A stretch of 54,607 bases of DNA from Methylobacterium oxalidis (GCF_007992195.1 NZ_BJZU01000055.1:1-54607); one strand, 5' to 3'; counted from the first letter of the stretch, positions 28,270-37,467 are shown. The notes: generated from the sequence alone by a model not told the origin. Numbers and translations are program-made.

Positions 28270-29658
28270 ATGACGCCACAGCTGATCTCGATCTACGCCC
28301 TCGTCGCGATGTTCGTCGTCGCCACGATCCTGCCGGTCAACATGGGCGTGCTGGCCTTCGTGGGCGCGTTCCTGGTCGGAACCCTGGTGGCCGGGCAGAC
28401 CACGAACGCCATCATCGCGGGCTTCCCAGGCGGGTTGTTCCTCACGCTGGTCGGGATCACGTTCCTCTTCGCGATCGCGCAGAACAACGGCACGATCGAC
28501 TGGCTGGTGCGGCTGGCGGTCAGAGCCGTGCGGGGCCGGATCGCCGCGATCCCGTGGATCATGTTCGGGATCTCCGCCGTCCTGACGGCTGTCGGCGCGG
28601 TCAGCCCGGGTGCGGTCGCGATCATTGCGCCGATCGCGCTCGGCTTCGCGTTCAAGTACCGCATCTCACCCCTGCTCATGGGCCTCATGGTGGTCCACGG
28701 TGCCCAGGCGGGCGGCTTCTCGCCGATCAGCATCTACGGCGGCATCACCAACCGGGTCGTCGCGAAGGCCGGGCTGCCGCTCAGCGAGATCACGACCTTC
28801 CTGGCCAGCTTCGGCGTCAACCTCGCCGTCGCGGTGCTGCTGTTCTTCGCGCTCGGCGGCCGGAAGCTCCTGCGCGCGACGGCGGCGGAGCCGGCGGTCG
28901 TCAACGTCCCGCCCACTCGGATCGCGGGGGCGCAATCGGGCCCGCAGATCTACGGCGATGCCGAGGCCGAGGCCCTCAGCGAGGAGATCGCGCTCGAGAC
29001 CGGGCAGCGGCCGGGCCGCTCGATCGTGGAGAACGCGGTCGAGGAGGAGACGAGCCGGGACGGCAGCCTCTACCAGATCATCACGTTGCTCGGCCTCGTC
29101 GCCCTCGCGGTCCTGGTCCTGGCCTTCAATCTCGACATCGGCTTCGTCGCGATCACGATCGGCCTGTTCCTGTCGCTGATCGCGCCGAACCTGCAGAAGC
29201 GCGCGATGGGGCAGGTCGCGTGGCCCGAGATCATGCTCATCACGGGCGTCAGCACCTACGTGGTCGTTCTGGAGAAGATGGGCACGATCACGTTCGTCGG
29301 CGACAGCGTGGCCGGTCTGGCCTCGCCGATGCTCGCCGCACTCCTCCTGTGCTTCATCGGAGCGGTCGTCTCGGCCTTCGCGTCCTCGACGGCCGTGCTC
29401 GGATCCCTCATCCCGCTGGCCGTGCCGTTCCTGCAGGCGGGAACGGGCGTGAGCGCGATCGGCTTCATCGCCGCCATGGCCGTCTCCTCGACCATCGTCG
29501 ATGTGAGCCCCTTCTCGACCAACGGCGCCCTCGTTCTCGCCAACGCCCAGGGCGTCGACCGCGAGGTCTTCTTCCGCAAGCTCATGGCCTACGGCGCCAT
29601 CGTCACGGTGGGGGCACCGATCGTCGTCTGGGCGCTGTTCATCGCACTCTGGCACTGA
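28270..29658 (+). CDS. matC: MatC-type malonate/dicarboxylate carrier
   Basis: A 462-residue membrane transporter of the MatC/SLC13-like group. The N-terminus follows the MatC_N domain closely: LPVNMGVLAFVGAFLVGTLVAGQ, IIAGFPGGLFLTLVGITFLFAIAQ, NGTIDWLVRL, with about 11-12 helices and a charged cytoplasmic loop at residues 200-265. MatC takes up malonate in Rhizobium. The start ATG has GGAGG. Transcribed divergently from a GntR/FCD regulator. Malonyl-CoA decarboxylase (matA) and synthetase (matB) are not in the window, so the substrate could instead be another dicarboxylate. A strong stem-loop follows 33 bases after the stop. Confidence 0.88.
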   Translation: MTPQLISIYALVAMFVVATILPVNMGVLAFVGAFLVGTLVAGQTTNAIIAGFPGGLFLTLVGITFLFAIAQNNGTIDWLVRLAVRAVRGRIAAIPWIMFGISAVLTAVGAVSPGAVAIIAPIALGFAFKYRISPLLMGLMVVHGAQAGGFSPISIYGGITNRVVAKAGLPLSEITTFLASFGVNLAVAVLLFFALGGRKLLRATAAEPAVVNVPPTRIAGAQSGPQIYGDAEAEALSEEIALETGQRPGRSIVENAVEEETSRDGSLYQIITLLGLVALAVLVLAFNLDIGFVAITIGLFLSLIAPNLQKRAMGQVAWPEIMLITGVSTYVVVLEKMGTITFVGDSVAGLASPMLAALLLCFIGAVVSAFASSTAVLGSLIPLAVPFLQAGTGVSAIGFIAAMAVSSTIVDVSPFSTNGALVLANAQGVDREVFFRKLMAYGAIVTVGAPIVVWALFIALWH

Positions 29659-29690
29659 TCGTCCGATCCGGGCCGATGCGACAACCAAGG

Positions 29691-29715
29691 CGCGCTCGCG
29701 ATCTTCGCGAGCGCG
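29691..29715 (+). terminator. Stem-loop terminator of matC
   Basis: Perfect 10-bp arms CGCGCTCGCG (29691-29700) and CGCGAGCGCG (29706-29715) with a five-base loop ATCTT, 33 bases after the matC stop. The following bases are ACTTCCCC rather than a T-run, so termination strength is unknown. Confidence 0.55.
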
Positions 29716-30587
29716 GACTTCCCCGGTTGCGGCAGCGGTCGCATCCTCACGGGCAGCATCAACCTGCATCGGGAGGAGTGTGACGGGGAGATCGTCTCAG
29801 TCTCCCGCGCCTGCTCAGAGCGCCTTGATCGGTCCGCCGGGAGTTGAGGTCGGCACAGGGTCAGTCCGGTCGTGGTCTGCCCTCGTCGCGACTTCGTGAG
29901 CCATCCTGGCGAGCTCGCTCGTCCCGGATGCGGGCTCAGGCAGCCCGATGGCGTCGTCCTCCGCGACGTCCGCCATGGGACCTGAGGTAGTTCAGGCCGG
30001 CGGTGCGCACGCCCCTGGCGCTGAGCCGCCGATGCACGCTCTTTCGGCACCTCCGCATTTGAAGCGGCCACTCGGTGGAGAACGCAGACATTCCTGTGTT
30101 CATGAGTTGACCGCATGCCGAGCATGCAGCCTCCCGCATTTCGAAGGGCCAAGCCGAGGGCCACTTATCCGACAGGAAACGCTCAAGGGCCATCGTATTC
30201 CAGTAAGGAATCTCGTCCTTGACAATCACCGCCCTTCTCAACCGTTCGCTGGTCAACCTGCAGCGCAGATCAGACAGCTTGGCGCGGCGGAAGGCTCTCT
30301 CCCGCGAGGAGGGACGCTACGGTTTCTCGGCCAGAGTGATGGCCAACCGCGCGCAGGAAGCCGAGCTTCTCGTCCGCGGCTACCTCCCGCGCCCGGCCGA
30401 CGCGTCCGCCGGAGAGGCTGGGTCGCATCTCGGTGGCTGGAGGTTCCACCGCTGAGGACCTGAGCAGAAGCTCGCGATCGACGATCGAACAGCGAGGTGA
30501 ACGCGTCCTCGGCCGGGCTGCGAACGCGGAGACGCCCACACTCCGGCATGCCAGGGCCGCTCTCGCCCGATACGCATCCGTCATCGA

Positions 30588-30602
30588 CCCGCCGCAAGCG
30601 GG
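30588..30602 (-). terminator. Small stem-loop after the eight-gene operon
   Basis: CCCGC (30588-30592) and GCGGG (30598-30602) form a 5-bp stem with a 5-base loop, 28 bases beyond the stop of the last gene of the minus-strand operon. It is short and lacks a T-run. Confidence 0.3.
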
Positions 30603-30630
30603 CGTGCCGCCCCAGAATGTTCCTCAAGCC

Positions 30631-31347
30631 TTAGCGCTTCGCCTCCCGGCGCAGCGCGAGGCAGAGGCGCAGGAAGGTGCGGCCGATCACCCAGGCCGCG
30701 CGCGAGGCGACGCGCCAGTCACCCGAGACCTTGGAGGCGCCGCCCCGGCGCGTCCGCTGCCCGGCCGCCACCTCGCGGCAGCGCAGGCCGGCCGCGGCGG
30801 CGCGCATCAGCATCTCCAGGTTCCAGCCGTAGGTCTCCTCGCGCATGCCGAGCCGGTCGAGGCTGTCGCGGCGGATCGCGCGGAACGGGGACATGTCGGT
30901 GAAGTCGACGCCGTAGGCGAGGCGCACGAGCCGGCCCGCGACGTGGCCCGCCGCGATCTGCTGGGGGCTGAGCGCACCCGGCTCGCGCGGGCCCAGGATC
31001 CGGGAACCGTGGACGAAGTCGGCCTCGCCGCGGCGGATCGGCCCGACGAGGTCGGGCACCGCTTCCAGCCGGTCGCTTCCGTCCCCGTCGACGAAGAGGA
31101 GGACGCCCGCATCGGCTCGTGCCGCGGCGATGCCGGCGCGCACGGCTCGCCCGTAGCCGCGGCGGCGCTCGGCGATCACCCGGGCGCCCGCGGCCTCGGC
31201 CCGCGCCACGGTCGCGTCCCGCGAGCCGCCGTCGACCACGATGACCTCGTCGGCGCCCTGAGCCCGGAGGCCCGCGACCACGTCGGCGATCGCCGTCTCC
31301 TCGTCGAGGGCCGGCACAATCGCCGAGAGGAGGGCGAGGTCGGCCAC
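30631..31347 (-). CDS. Family 2 glycosyltransferase
   Basis: A 238-residue GT-A-fold glycosyltransferase. N-terminal nucleotide-sugar motif: SAIVPALDEETAI with DEVIVVDGGSRDATV, the acidic metal-binding motif LLFVDGDGSDR, then HGSRILGPREPGAL and FTDMSPFRAIRR, a layout close to dolichol/polyprenyl-phosphate-type or GDP-mannose-like transferases. No membrane anchor is obvious, though the C-terminus is basic (LRLCLALRREAKR). It starts at a GTG five bases after the radical SAM stop codon and is the last gene of the eight-gene run. The sugar and acceptor are unknown. Confidence 0.85.
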   Translation of the reverse strand: MADLALLSAIVPALDEETAIADVVAGLRAQGADEVIVVDGGSRDATVARAEAAGARVIAERRRGYGRAVRAGIAAARADAGVLLFVDGDGSDRLEAVPDLVGPIRRGEADFVHGSRILGPREPGALSPQQIAAGHVAGRLVRLAYGVDFTDMSPFRAIRRDSLDRLGMREETYGWNLEMLMRAAAAGLRCREVAAGQRTRRGGASKVSGDWRVASRAAWVIGRTFLRLCLALRREAKR

Positions 31348-31352
31348 CGCGG

Positions 31353-32432
31353 TCAGAGGCTCCAGCGCAGGCCGCAGCTGGCGCAGGCCTCCGCCGGCCG
31401 GTCGGACAGGAGGGCGGCGCGGAAGTCGGCGTAGGCCGGGCCGTTCCAGATCGCCCGCAGGGTGTCCTGCGTCGCGTCGCCGAGGGTGTAGTTCTCGTAA
31501 CCCCGCTGCGAGAAGGGCGCGATGCAGCAGGGCAGGGCGCGGCCGTTCGCCGTGATGTACATGACGGTCCACGGCCGCCGGCACAGCGACCAGGGCGTCT
31601 CGTCCTCCGCCCGTCTCAGGCTCATCCCGGGCTCGCTCGCCGCGCCGGAGGCGGAGAAAGCGAGCCCGAGGCGCGCGGCCTCCGCCTCGGCCTCCGCGAG
31701 GATGGCCGTCTCCTCCCGGTCCATGCGCTCGTAGAGGGCCTGATCCGGCCGGGCGAGGCCGATCGCGTCGGTCTCGAAGAAGACGAGGCGCTGGAGGTAG
31801 ACCTCGCGCACGCCGGCCTCCGCCGCGACCCGCACGAAGGCGGGCAGCTCGTGCAAAGTCTCCTTGAGGCCGGTGAGCCAGGCCGAGACCCGGGGCGTCG
31901 CGTGGCCCTCGCGCTCCTGGAGGGCGCGGAAGGCCCGGACGTTCCGAAGGATGCGCTCGAAATAGTCCTTGCCGCGGACCTGGATGTAGGAGGCCCGCGT
32001 GGAGGCGTCGAGCGAGACGCGCAGCTCATCGAGGCCGGCCTCGATCAGGGCGCGGCCGTTCCTCTCCGACAGGACGGTGCCGTTGGTGTTGAACAGGACG
32101 TAGCTGCCCCGCGCCTTCAGGTAGGCCACCATGCGGGGCAAATCCTTCACGAGCATCGGCTCGCCGACCCCGTGCAGGACCGCGCGGGCGAGGCCCGGCA
32201 CCTGATCGACGATGGCCGTGAACAGGTCCCAGCTCATGTCGGCCGGGGGCTCCAGCTCCGCGTAGGTGCGCGGGCAGGTCGTGCAGAGCAGGTTGCAGCG
32301 GTTCGTCACCTCCAGGTAGAGGCAGACCGGCGGCCGCTCCGCGCGAGCTCCCGCCTGAGCGGGGGCCGCCTCGTGGTAGCGTCGCGGATCGACGGCGGGC
32401 GCGCCGGGGGTCTCGGTCCGGGGGCTCGTCAT
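31353..32432 (-). CDS. Radical SAM/SPASM-domain protein
   Basis: A 359-residue radical SAM enzyme. The [4Fe-4S] cluster motif CNLLCTTC gives Cys46, Cys50 and Cys53; the SAM-binding glycine stretch is AVLHGVGEPML. The substrate barrel includes VLFNTNGTVLS and ELRVSLDASTRASY. A C-terminal SPASM-like region carries auxiliary-cluster cysteines in SLCRRPW, LPCCIAPF and ACASCGL. Such proteins modify peptides, sugars or other small molecules; this one is of the CxxxCxxC/SPASM type often annotated as sugar- or peptide-modifying. ATG 32432 overlaps the stop of the upstream GT-C gene by four bases (ATGA), indicating translational coupling. The substrate cannot be read from the sequence. Confidence 0.85.
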   Translation of the reverse strand: MTSPRTETPGAPAVDPRRYHEAAPAQAGARAERPPVCLYLEVTNRCNLLCTTCPRTYAELEPPADMSWDLFTAIVDQVPGLARAVLHGVGEPMLVKDLPRMVAYLKARGSYVLFNTNGTVLSERNGRALIEAGLDELRVSLDASTRASYIQVRGKDYFERILRNVRAFRALQEREGHATPRVSAWLTGLKETLHELPAFVRVAAEAGVREVYLQRLVFFETDAIGLARPDQALYERMDREETAILAEAEAEAARLGLAFSASGAASEPGMSLRRAEDETPWSLCRRPWTVMYITANGRALPCCIAPFSQRGYENYTLGDATQDTLRAIWNGPAYADFRAALLSDRPAEACASCGLRWSL

Positions 32433-33811
32433 GGCGTCCTCCCTGGCGCGCCGCCCACGATCGCGGACCGGTGGGGCGCTACTCCGGTTCCTCGGTCGAG
32501 CGCGGCGTCGTGCGGGACGGGACCCGCGCCGCCCGCCCGCATCATCGCGGCGTCGTGGAGTGCGGCGATCAGGATCGCGGCGATCAGGAGAGCCGCGCGC
32601 GTCTCGAAGCTGAATTGCGGATCGCCCGGCACGACGTCGTAGAGGCCGAGCGAGCCGACCGTCAGGACCCAGCCCGCCATCGTCGGCACGGGCGCCAGGA
32701 ACGGCACCGCGATCAGCGCGTACCAGGGATATTCGGGCGAGAACAGGACGAGGAAGGCGAGGATGAGCAGGGCGAGGTCGCGAAGGCTCCGCTCGGGCGA
32801 GCGTGCGCGCCGGAAGCCGAAACGCAGGCTCATCCCGATCAGAACCGCGAGCGACAGGGCGATGTAGAGGGCGGCGTCGTGCGGGAACAGGCCGACGCCC
32901 TGGCGCCACAGCCGCAGAAGGGTGAAGCCCCAGCCGCCGGAGATGCCCTGCTCCTCGGCGTAGCCTCCGCCCAGGAAGCCGAGCACGCCCATCCCCACGG
33001 AGAGGTAGGGCAGGTAGGCGAGGAGGATGGTGGCGATCACCGCGGCCACCATGCCCCAGCGCCGGGGACGCCAGAGCGGCGGCAGCGCGAGCAGCGCGAA
33101 GGGCTTGGCGAGAGAGCCCAGCGCGACGAGCACGGCACCCGCCGCAGGCTTGTCCCGCGCGAGCGCGAACCAGATCCCGAGCATCGTGAGCGCGACCATC
33201 AGCCCGTCGACATGGCCCTGCCCCGCGATCTCCCAGACGGGCAGAGGGTGCCAGGCGTAGGCCGCGACGCGGCTCGCCGGCAGGCCGAGGCGGCGCAGCA
33301 GGCCGAGCAGCGCCAGCACCGTGCCGCCCTCGCACAGGACGAGGCCGAGCTTGATCGCGAGCGGATTCTCGGAGACTCGGGTGACGAGGAAAAAGAAGAC
33401 CTGCGCCACCGGCGGATAGATGGTGACGGCATAGTCCGCCCGGTTGATGAAGGGGAAGATCAGGGCGTCCCGCAGCGGGGTGAGCGCCGGATCGGCCGGG
33501 ACGTATCGGTAGGGGTTGATGCCGGCCCCCTGAACGCGCCCGTCCCAGACGTAGCGGAAGATGTCGGTCGAGAGGATCGGGGGGGAGGGCAGCGCGACGA
33601 GCCGCATCGCGAGGCCGAAGCCCAGGATGAGGATCAGCGCCGGCCGCGCATCCGCGACGGGCAGGCGCGCGGCGAGCGCCGCCGCAACGGCTCCGGCCAC
33701 GGCGAGGGCCAGGAAGGCGTCGTCGCCGAAGCGCAGGAGTGCCGGCATCCCGGCGGCCACCAGGGCCAGGGCGGCGAGGCCGAGCGCGGCGAGGCGCAGG
33801 GTCGCGGGCAT
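32429..33811 (-). CDS. GT-C-type membrane glycosyltransferase
   Basis: A 460-residue polytopic membrane protein with about ten helices. The first extracytoplasmic loop carries STDIFRYVWDGRVQGAG and NPYRYVPAD, the acidic motif seen in lipid-linked mannosyltransferases and DUF2029/GT87-like enzymes, followed by FINRADYAVTIYPPVAQ, and LFSPEYPWYALI late in the protein. It is predicted to transfer a sugar from a polyprenyl-phosphate donor on the periplasmic face. Coupled to its neighbours by a TGATG overlap at 33811 and an ATGA overlap at 32429. The C-terminal 40 residues are polar and low-complexity. Confidence 0.82.
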   Translation of the reverse strand: MPATLRLAALGLAALALVAAGMPALLRFGDDAFLALAVAGAVAAALAARLPVADARPALILILGFGLAMRLVALPSPPILSTDIFRYVWDGRVQGAGINPYRYVPADPALTPLRDALIFPFINRADYAVTIYPPVAQVFFFLVTRVSENPLAIKLGLVLCEGGTVLALLGLLRRLGLPASRVAAYAWHPLPVWEIAGQGHVDGLMVALTMLGIWFALARDKPAAGAVLVALGSLAKPFALLALPPLWRPRRWGMVAAVIATILLAYLPYLSVGMGVLGFLGGGYAEEQGISGGWGFTLLRLWRQGVGLFPHDAALYIALSLAVLIGMSLRFGFRRARSPERSLRDLALLILAFLVLFSPEYPWYALIAVPFLAPVPTMAGWVLTVGSLGLYDVVPGDPQFSFETRAALLIAAILIAALHDAAMMRAGGAGPVPHDAALDRGTGVAPHRSAIVGGAPGRTP

Positions 33812-34518
33812 CAGGGCGCCCCCGCCAGGAAGGTTCGCGTCGCCCGCGCGGGACCGCCGACGAGGTCCGTCGCGAAGGGCAGGGGCTCGCCGGCGAGCTC
33901 GCCCCGCAAGACGTCGAGCGTCCCGGCATCGTCGATGTCGTACCAGAGGGACAGACGTTCGACGGCCAGTCCGATGGCGGCGGCCTGCGCGCAGGTCGCC
34001 TCCAGCACCGCCTGCGTGCTCCAGGGGATGTCCCGGAACAGACCGGGATGGTCCGCCTTGAGCCCGATCAGCACGTAGCCGCCGTCGCTGGCGGGTCCGA
34101 GCACGACGCGGTCGCCGGGCCGTGCGAGCGCCTCGACGGCCCGCGCCAGCAGGGCGGTGGGCAGGGTCGGCGAGTCCGCGTTGATCAGGATCGCGCCGGC
34201 ATGCCCGTGGGGGCTGATCAGGGCCCTTACCGCGCCGGCGAGCACGAGCCCGAAATCCGCTCCCTCCTGCAGGAGCAGGCCGAAGCCCGCGGGGAGGAGG
34301 GCCCGGAGCTCGGCTTCCGTGCCGGCCGGCGCGTAGACGCCGTAGCCGCGCGCCCCGAGAGCCGCCGGCAGCGCCTCGATGCTCGCCGCCACGTCCCGCA
34401 GAAAGCAGCCCGAGAGGGCGGCGGCCCGCTCAAGGCCGAGCACACGGGCGAGCCGCGTCTTGGTCAGGCCCGGCCGCGGCGCCTTGCACATGATGCCGAG
34501 GGCGGTGGTCCGCCCCAT
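33811..34518 (-). CDS. DUF2064 / TIGR04282-type transferase
   Basis: A 235-residue protein of the DUF2064 nucleotidyl/glycosyltransferase family, which shares a fold with CofC-like enzymes. Motifs: GIMCKAPRPGLTKTRLA at the N-terminus, LINADSPTLP, the catalytic-type PASDGGYVLIGL, and STQAVLEAT with LWYDIDDAGTL near the end. From memory, TIGR04282 is described as a transferase associated with radical SAM and selenium-related domains, and is also annotated in arsenosugar biosynthesis. Its presence in an operon with a radical SAM gene and close to selD fits that association. Both ends overlap neighbouring genes as TGATG. Confidence 0.85.
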   Translation of the reverse strand: MGRTTALGIMCKAPRPGLTKTRLARVLGLERAAALSGCFLRDVAASIEALPAALGARGYGVYAPAGTEAELRALLPAGFGLLLQEGADFGLVLAGAVRALISPHGHAGAILINADSPTLPTALLARAVEALARPGDRVVLGPASDGGYVLIGLKADHPGLFRDIPWSTQAVLEATCAQAAAIGLAVERLSLWYDIDDAGTLDVLRGELAGEPLPFATDLVGGPARATRTFLAGAP

Positions 34519-35180
34519 CACGAGGCGACGCGCACGATGGCCGCGACCGCACCGTTCGTCATGTCCGGCGGGTGCGTGCGCCGCAGGAGCCCGTCGAGTC
34601 CGAGGCTGCGGCCCGCGGCGATCAGCGCGAACAGCGCCATCAGGCTCGCCAGGAAGACGTAGGTCCAGGGCCATTCCTGCGGGTGCTGGTAGAGGCCGAG
34701 CCAGAGCTGGGCGACGAAGAGCACGCCGATCACGCCGACGAGGCGCACCCCGAGGCCGAGCATCAGCGAGGCCGCGAATGCGAGCTCGGTGAGGAAGACC
34801 AGCACGTCCACGTAGAGGAAGTTCGGGGTCGGCAGGATCCAGGTGGCGACGAGGTCGCGGTGGACCTGGAAGGCGGCGGTCTTCACCTCCTCGCTGGTCC
34901 AGAAGTAGAGGCCGTTCTCGGTGGAGAAGAGCGGCATCTTCCAGAACAGGTTCTGGAACCACATGCAGCCGATCAGGAACCGGATCAGCCACACGCCGAG
35001 ATCTCGCCCGGTGCGCTGGCGCGGGTCCTCCGCCCACTCGCGAGCGGCCACCAGCAGGCTGCCGAGCACGAGGGCGGCGAACAGCGCCATCATCACCCAG
35101 CGCCAGGGGCCGAGCCCGATCTGGTCGCTCTGGCCGGCCGTCAGGAAGGTGAGGAGATCGGTGTAGGGATTCGTGCGCAT
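34518..35180 (-). CDS. DoxX-like membrane protein
   Basis: A 220-residue inner-membrane protein with four to five helices, including WRWVMMALFAALVLGSLLVA, a DoxX-like segment RFLIGCMWFQNLFWKMP and VLVFLTELAFAASLMLGLG with VGVIGVLFVAQLWLGLY. DoxX/DoxD relatives include thiosulfate:quinone oxidoreductase subunits and small terminal-oxidase associated proteins; which, if either, applies here is unknown. Its place between the ABC permease (10 bases upstream) and the DUF2064 gene (TGATG overlap) argues that it serves the same pathway, perhaps a membrane redox step on a sulfur or selenium species (speculation). Confidence 0.72.
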   Translation of the reverse strand: MRTNPYTDLLTFLTAGQSDQIGLGPWRWVMMALFAALVLGSLLVAAREWAEDPRQRTGRDLGVWLIRFLIGCMWFQNLFWKMPLFSTENGLYFWTSEEVKTAAFQVHRDLVATWILPTPNFLYVDVLVFLTELAFAASLMLGLGVRLVGVIGVLFVAQLWLGLYQHPQEWPWTYVFLASLMALFALIAAGRSLGLDGLLRRTHPPDMTNGAVAAIVRVAS

Positions 35181-35190
35181 GGCGCCTCGC

Positions 35191-36795
35191 TCAAGCAGGC
35201 CGCTGACGGGGATCCGGCACCGCCGCCGAGTGCCGGACGGGCTCGGCGAGGCGGGTCGGCAGGGTGTTGATGCGCAGGCTCCGCCGGAGCAGCCGCGACA
35301 GCGCGTCGACGGTGACCGCCATCAGCGCGGTGGCGCCGATGAGCACCACGGCCGTGTCGAGGCGCAGCTCCGAGATCGCGGCGTCCACGTAGTAGCCGAG
35401 CGTCGCGACGCCGAGGATGCCGAGGATCGCGCTCTCGCGCAGGATGATCTCCCAGCGGTAGAGCAGGTAGGCGAGGAACTGGCCGTAGAGCCGCGGCACC
35501 GTCTCGTAGGCGTAAAGGTTCAGACCCCGCGGCGCGTCCGGGCGATAGGGGATGAGGTCGGCGTGGCGGCCCATCAGGAAGCCGATGATGCCGGCGTTGT
35601 GGATCGAGAGCGCCAGGATCGCGGGCAGCATCGAGGGCCCGAGGAGCTGGAGCGCGACGTAGGCGAGCATGTACTCGGGCGTCGAGCGCACGGCGACGAG
35701 GAGCACACGGCCGAGCGGGCGTCCGAGCGGGCCCGCGAAGCGCCTCGAGACCAGCGGGAAGAGCATGAGGGCGCCGAGTCCGGTCGCCACCAGCGCGATC
35801 TGCGCCAGGATCAGGGTGTTCGCCGCCCCGGGCAGGACCTGATCGGTCAGGATCGGCCGCAGCCATGCCCAGGTCCGAGCACAGGTCTCGGGGTCGGAGA
35901 GCGGCGCGCCGCGCAAGGGACCGGGAAAGATGTCGTGGCCGAGGAAGCGGGAGAGGCTCGCCCCGATGTCGGTCGCGCCGATCATCGGGGGCAGCGCCAG
36001 CGCGCTGCCGAGCACGAGAAGCGGCAGGGTCTTCGCCCGCACCCAGAGGCGGCGCGTGCCGATCAGCGCGTAGAAGACGAGGAGGAGCGCCCCGGCCTCC
36101 GCGTATCGCCCCTGCCGGAAGGCGGATTCGAGATAGAACCCCATAGTCGGCAGGCCGATGAAGCCGAGCACCAGGGTCGAGCGCATCCCGCACTCGAGCC
36201 GGTAGAGCGTGTAGTGGCGGAAGGCCGCCGCGACATCCGGCAGCCGCGCGTAGGCGAAGGCCGAGACCGCGCCGGTGCCGGCCGGCAGGACGCGCAGGGC
36301 CGAGAGGTCGGCCTCCTCGATGATCTCGGAATAGACCTTGGCGCAGATCCCTGCGTAGGGCAGGGCGATGGCGAGGATCCCGGTCGTCGCGGAGAGGCCG
36401 AAGACCTGCATCAGCAGGAGCGCCCAGAACAGCTCGTGCACCGCCCGCAGGGCCGCGCAGAGGACGCGCACGAGGCGGCTGCGCGCGAAGGGAATCGCGA
36501 GCAGGAAACCGGCACCGGCGCCGAGGCCGACGCCGAGCACCGCGAAGGCGACGGTGTAGACGATGCTCCAGCCCGCCACCGAGAGGAGGTCCGGGCGGGC
36601 CAGGCCGGCGAGGAGGCGCCCGAGCTCGCCCCAGGGGTTGAGGCTCGACACGTGCAGATCGGCGGCGAGGAGGGCGGCGAGCGCGAGAGCGACGAACCAG
36701 CGGCTGACCGCGGCGTAGCCGGGCGCGGGCCGGCGCTTGGGCAGGGCGAGCGCGCGCGGGGAGGCGCGCTCGGCGGGAGCGCGCCCGGCGATCAT
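35191..36795 (-). CDS. Fused double permease of phosphonate/selenate-type ABC transporter
   Basis: A 534-residue membrane protein that contains two PhnE-like permease domains in one chain: one from about residues 30-265 and a second from 315-505, each with about six helices. Both carry the PhnE-style EAA-loop signature (SEIIEEADLSALRVLPAGTG in the first, VPRLYGQFLAYLLYRWE region in the second). Such fused permeases form the whole channel as one polypeptide. It lies immediately downstream of the ATPase gene (ATGA overlap at 36792), forming an importer with the binding protein at 37468. The N-terminus is basic and proline-rich. Confidence 0.88.
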   Translation of the reverse strand: MIAGRAPAERASPRALALPKRRPAPGYAAVSRWFVALALAALLAADLHVSSLNPWGELGRLLAGLARPDLLSVAGWSIVYTVAFAVLGVGLGAGAGFLLAIPFARSRLVRVLCAALRAVHELFWALLLMQVFGLSATTGILAIALPYAGICAKVYSEIIEEADLSALRVLPAGTGAVSAFAYARLPDVAAAFRHYTLYRLECGMRSTLVLGFIGLPTMGFYLESAFRQGRYAEAGALLLVFYALIGTRRLWVRAKTLPLLVLGSALALPPMIGATDIGASLSRFLGHDIFPGPLRGAPLSDPETCARTWAWLRPILTDQVLPGAANTLILAQIALVATGLGALMLFPLVSRRFAGPLGRPLGRVLLVAVRSTPEYMLAYVALQLLGPSMLPAILALSIHNAGIIGFLMGRHADLIPYRPDAPRGLNLYAYETVPRLYGQFLAYLLYRWEIILRESAILGILGVATLGYYVDAAISELRLDTAVVLIGATALMAVTVDALSRLLRRSLRINTLPTRLAEPVRHSAAVPDPRQRPA

Positions 36796-37460
36796 GCGGC
36801 CGGCTCGTAGAAGGGGGCGAGCGCCGCGGCGTCGAGCCCTCGGCTCGGGGCGTCGAGCACGATGCGGCCCTCATCCAGCACGACGATCCGGCCGGCATGG
36901 GCGAGCGCCAGGGCGACGTCGTGCAGGGCGAGGACCAGGGTCTCGTGGGTCCGAGCCATCTCGGCGAGGATCGCCGCGCCCTGCGCCCGGTCGAGGGCCG
37001 AGACCGGCTCGTCGGCGACGAGGATCGGCCGTCCGTTGTAGAGGGCGCGCGCCACCGAGACCCGCTGCTGCTGGCCGCCCGACAGGGCCCCCGCCTTGGC
37101 GCGGATCGCGTCGGCGAGGCCCACGCGGCCGAGCACGCGGCCGACCTCCGTCCAGTCGGCGGCGGCCGGCCAGACCAAGTTGCGCAGGTTGTGGAGCGTC
37201 GGGTTCCGATCGAGCCGGCCCATGTAGACGTTGTGGAACACGGAAAGTGTCCGGACCAGCGCCGACGCCTGCGGCACCAGGGCGATCCGCTCCGCCGCCT
37301 GCCCGTGGATCAGCCCGATGAGCGTCGACTTGCCGGCTCCCGAGCGGCCCATCAGGGCGACGCGCTCGCCCGTCCGGATCGTCAGGTCGATGCCCCGCAG
37401 CACGGTCCGGCCGTCATAGGCCGCCGACGCATTGGCGAGGGTGATGGCGGGCCCGCTCAC
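36792..37460 (-). CDS. ABC transporter ATPase, PhnC-like
   Basis: A 222-residue ATP-binding subunit. Walker A GRSGAGKST at residues 38-46, Q-loop in ALVPQASALV, signature LSGGQQQRVSVARAL, Walker B PILVADEPVSALD and H-loop LALHDVALA. It is closest in style to phosphonate (PhnC) ATPases, with the MGRLDRNPTLHNL segment characteristic of that group. Energises uptake through the fused permease downstream; the binding-protein gene ends seven bases upstream. Confidence 0.93.
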   Translation of the reverse strand: MSGPAITLANASAAYDGRTVLRGIDLTIRTGERVALMGRSGAGKSTLIGLIHGQAAERIALVPQASALVRTLSVFHNVYMGRLDRNPTLHNLRNLVWPAAADWTEVGRVLGRVGLADAIRAKAGALSGGQQQRVSVARALYNGRPILVADEPVSALDRAQGAAILAEMARTHETLVLALHDVALALAHAGRIVVLDEGRIVLDAPSRGLDAAALAPFYEPAA

Positions 37461-37467
37461 CGGAGCC

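Larger units (their letters stand above)
29659..30630. other. Long stretch without a convincing gene
   Basis: About 970 bases between matC and the selenium-linked operon contain no gene I can support. Two weak candidates exist: a TTG-started plus-strand frame at 30219-30455 (78 codons, TITALLNRSLVNLQRRSD start) and a minus-strand frame at 29936-30256 (106 codons, containing IPYWNTMALERFLSDKWPS). Neither has a recognisable domain, and the two overlap head to head. The GC content dips around 30010-30260, which fits either a promoter-rich spacer or remnants of a decayed gene. Confidence 0.4.

Noticed and set aside
30219..30455. 78-codon small gene
   Set aside because: TTG start, weak ribosome-binding site, no recognisable domain; mentioned only within the gap entry.
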